A stretch of DNA of 64,000 nucleotides from Deinobacterium chartae (GTDB lineage Bacteria; Deinococcota; Deinococci; Deinococcales; Deinococcaceae): contig NZ_JACHHG010000003.1 of NCBI RefSeq assembly GCF_014202645.1, positions 124,001 through 188,000 of the forward strand, written 5' to 3'. A model generated the notes under the pieces. That model was not told the origin of the DNA, did not search any database, and saw only the letters and a list, made by a program, of their open reading frames with translations. Position 1 is the stretch's first letter. Each line of letters starts with the position of its first letter. Made by a program: the position numbers and the translations under genes. Of the stretch, positions 63,118-64,000 are shown one piece after another.

Positions 63118-64000
63118 CACCAGGTCTTCTTGGCGTGCGGGTTCGAGCTCCTGATCGAGCAGGAACGCCGCCATGCGTGCGCCGATCATGAGGGCCGCAG
63201 CGTTGGTGTTGCCCCGCACCACGGTCGGCATCACCGACGCGTCGGCCACGTACAGTCCCTCGAGGCCGCGCACCTTCAGGCGGCGGTCTACCACCGCGTC
63301 CTCCCCGTCGCCCAGGGCGCAGGTGCCGGCCGGATGGTACAGCGTCTGGGTGTGGCGGCGCATGCCGGCCTCGAGGCCCAGCGGTCCGGGAATCACCTCC
63401 TCGCCCCGGTAACGGTCAAAAGCGTGTGCCCCGGCCAGTTCGCGGGCCAGCTCGAGGCCGCGCAACAGCGCCGCGCGGTCGGCCTCCTCCTCGAGGTAGT
63501 TCGGCTGAATCCAGGGTGGGTCGCGGAAGTCGGCGCTGCGCGGTCCTACCCAGCCCCGGCTGACCGGGGCCACCAGGGTCGCGCCGATCGAGAAGAAGTG
63601 CCCGGGGCGGCGGTCGAAGCCGTGGTTTAAGAAGTACGCCGGGCCAAAGTGGTACTGGAGGTCCGGAGCCATCAGCTCCGGTCGGCTGCGCACGAAGCCG
63701 CCCGCCTCGGCGATGTTCGAGGCGAAGGGCCCGCGGTGGTCGCGCATGTACAGCGCCAGGTTGGCGGTGGTCTCGGCCCCGTCCAGGCTGACCGGGTGGG
63801 TCGAGCGGTAAATCACCGGGGCCACCGGGTGGTCTTGCAGGTTGCGCCCGACCCCGGGAAGGTCGTGAAGCACCTCGAGGCCTGCCGCCCCCAGCGCTCC
63901 GGCCGGGCCGATGCCCGAGTGCATCAGCAGGTGCGGCGAGTGCACCGCTCCGGCGCACAGCACCACGCCGTGCAGGGCCCGCACGACCCGCGAGCCCCGG
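63100..64000 (-). CDS. GMC-family oxidoreductase, C-terminal part
   Basis: FAD-dependent choline/alcohol-dehydrogenase-like enzyme; the frame is open to the window edge, so the N-terminal FAD motif is missing. About 300 residues seen. GMC signature 2 region GVVLCAGAVHSPHLLMHSGI, then PGVGRNLQDHPVAPVIYRS, and the C-terminal catalytic part with His in LYHPAGTCALG and Asn in RGNTNAAALMIGARMA. Substrates of this family are choline and other alcohols; the part seen does not tell which. Converges with hom. Confidence 0.93.
   Translation of the reverse strand, partial: RGSRVVRALHGVVLCAGAVHSPHLLMHSGIGPAGALGAAGLEVLHDLPGVGRNLQDHPVAPVIYRSTHPVSLDGAETTANLALYMRDHRGPFASNIAEAGGFVRSRPELMAPDLQYHFGPAYFLNHGFDRRPGHFFSIGATLVAPVSRGWVGPRSADFRDPPWIQPNYLEEEADRAALLRGLELARELAGAHAFDRYRGEEVIPGPLGLEAGMRRHTQTLYHPAGTCALGDGEDAVVDRRLKVRGLEGLYVADASVMPTVVRGNTNAAALMIGARMAAFLLDQELEPARQEDLVKTAAG

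Overview
This 64 kb window is chromosomal DNA of a very GC-rich bacterium, most likely a member of the Deinococcaceae (Deinococcota). The case rests on a sufC-sufB-sufD order, a glgX-treZ-treY trehalose operon, recF overlapping a DciA (DUF721) gene, a five-domain ribosomal protein S1, a membrane-anchored YvcK, extreme abundance of the palindrome CCTCGAGG, and the way genes start. More than 20 genes have a TANNNT-like -10 box only 5-8 bases before ATG or GTG, the signature of leaderless mRNAs known from Deinococcus. I see no rRNA, CRISPR array, insertion sequence or prophage.

Layout. 1-9 kb: the end of a sensor kinase, a decayed DUF5946 gene and a four-gene RND export operon. 9-16 kb: trehalose/glycogen operon glgX-treZ-treY. 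16-23 kb: an uncharacterised basic protein, an EamA transporter, two envelope proteins, yvcK and rapZ, and a methyltransferase/acyltransferase-like pair. 23-24.5 kb: a dihydrodipicolinate-synthase-family pseudogene with three frame breaks behind a possible permease remnant. 24.8-35.6 kb: a repeat lipoprotein, recF-dciA, DUF427, prs, a LysE exporter, dnaJ, a large unknown secreted protein and a methyltransferase. 35.6-45 kb: a multi-PAS histidine kinase with a CheY-like partner, coaX, an EamA operon divergent from a LysR gene, YchJ-like and DUF1622 proteins, and modBC. 45-49.3 kb: sufCBD and a Rieske protein. 49.5-55.4 kb: a lipoprotein, an acetyltransferase, a thiolase, a DesK/NarL-type two-component pair and a DinB-like protein. 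55.4-64 kb: rpsA, tRNA-Gln(CUG), trxB with an HD hydrolase, tRNA-Glu(CUC), a small protein, NUDIX, prfA, hom and the end of a GMC oxidoreductase.

How the genes work together. Most are housekeeping: export, compatible-solute synthesis, Fe-S assembly, thiol redox balance, translation and DNA replication/repair. The least expected signal is regulatory. Short upstream ORFs end on, or just inside, the start codon of the next gene in front of prfA, trxB, sufC, yvcK and the RND operon. For prfA and trxB the small ORF itself sits at the leaderless distance from a good -10 box, so it would be the first thing translated, and several of these peptides contain cysteine. This looks like a set of leader peptides coupled to their downstream genes; it is an inference from sequence alone.

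Other items to follow up are a TolC-family paralogue that appears to lack both beta-barrel insertions, a DciA with a zinc finger and long C-terminal extension, a nuclease-like protein with an apparently degenerate active site, and perfect inverted repeats over the suf and trxB promoters.
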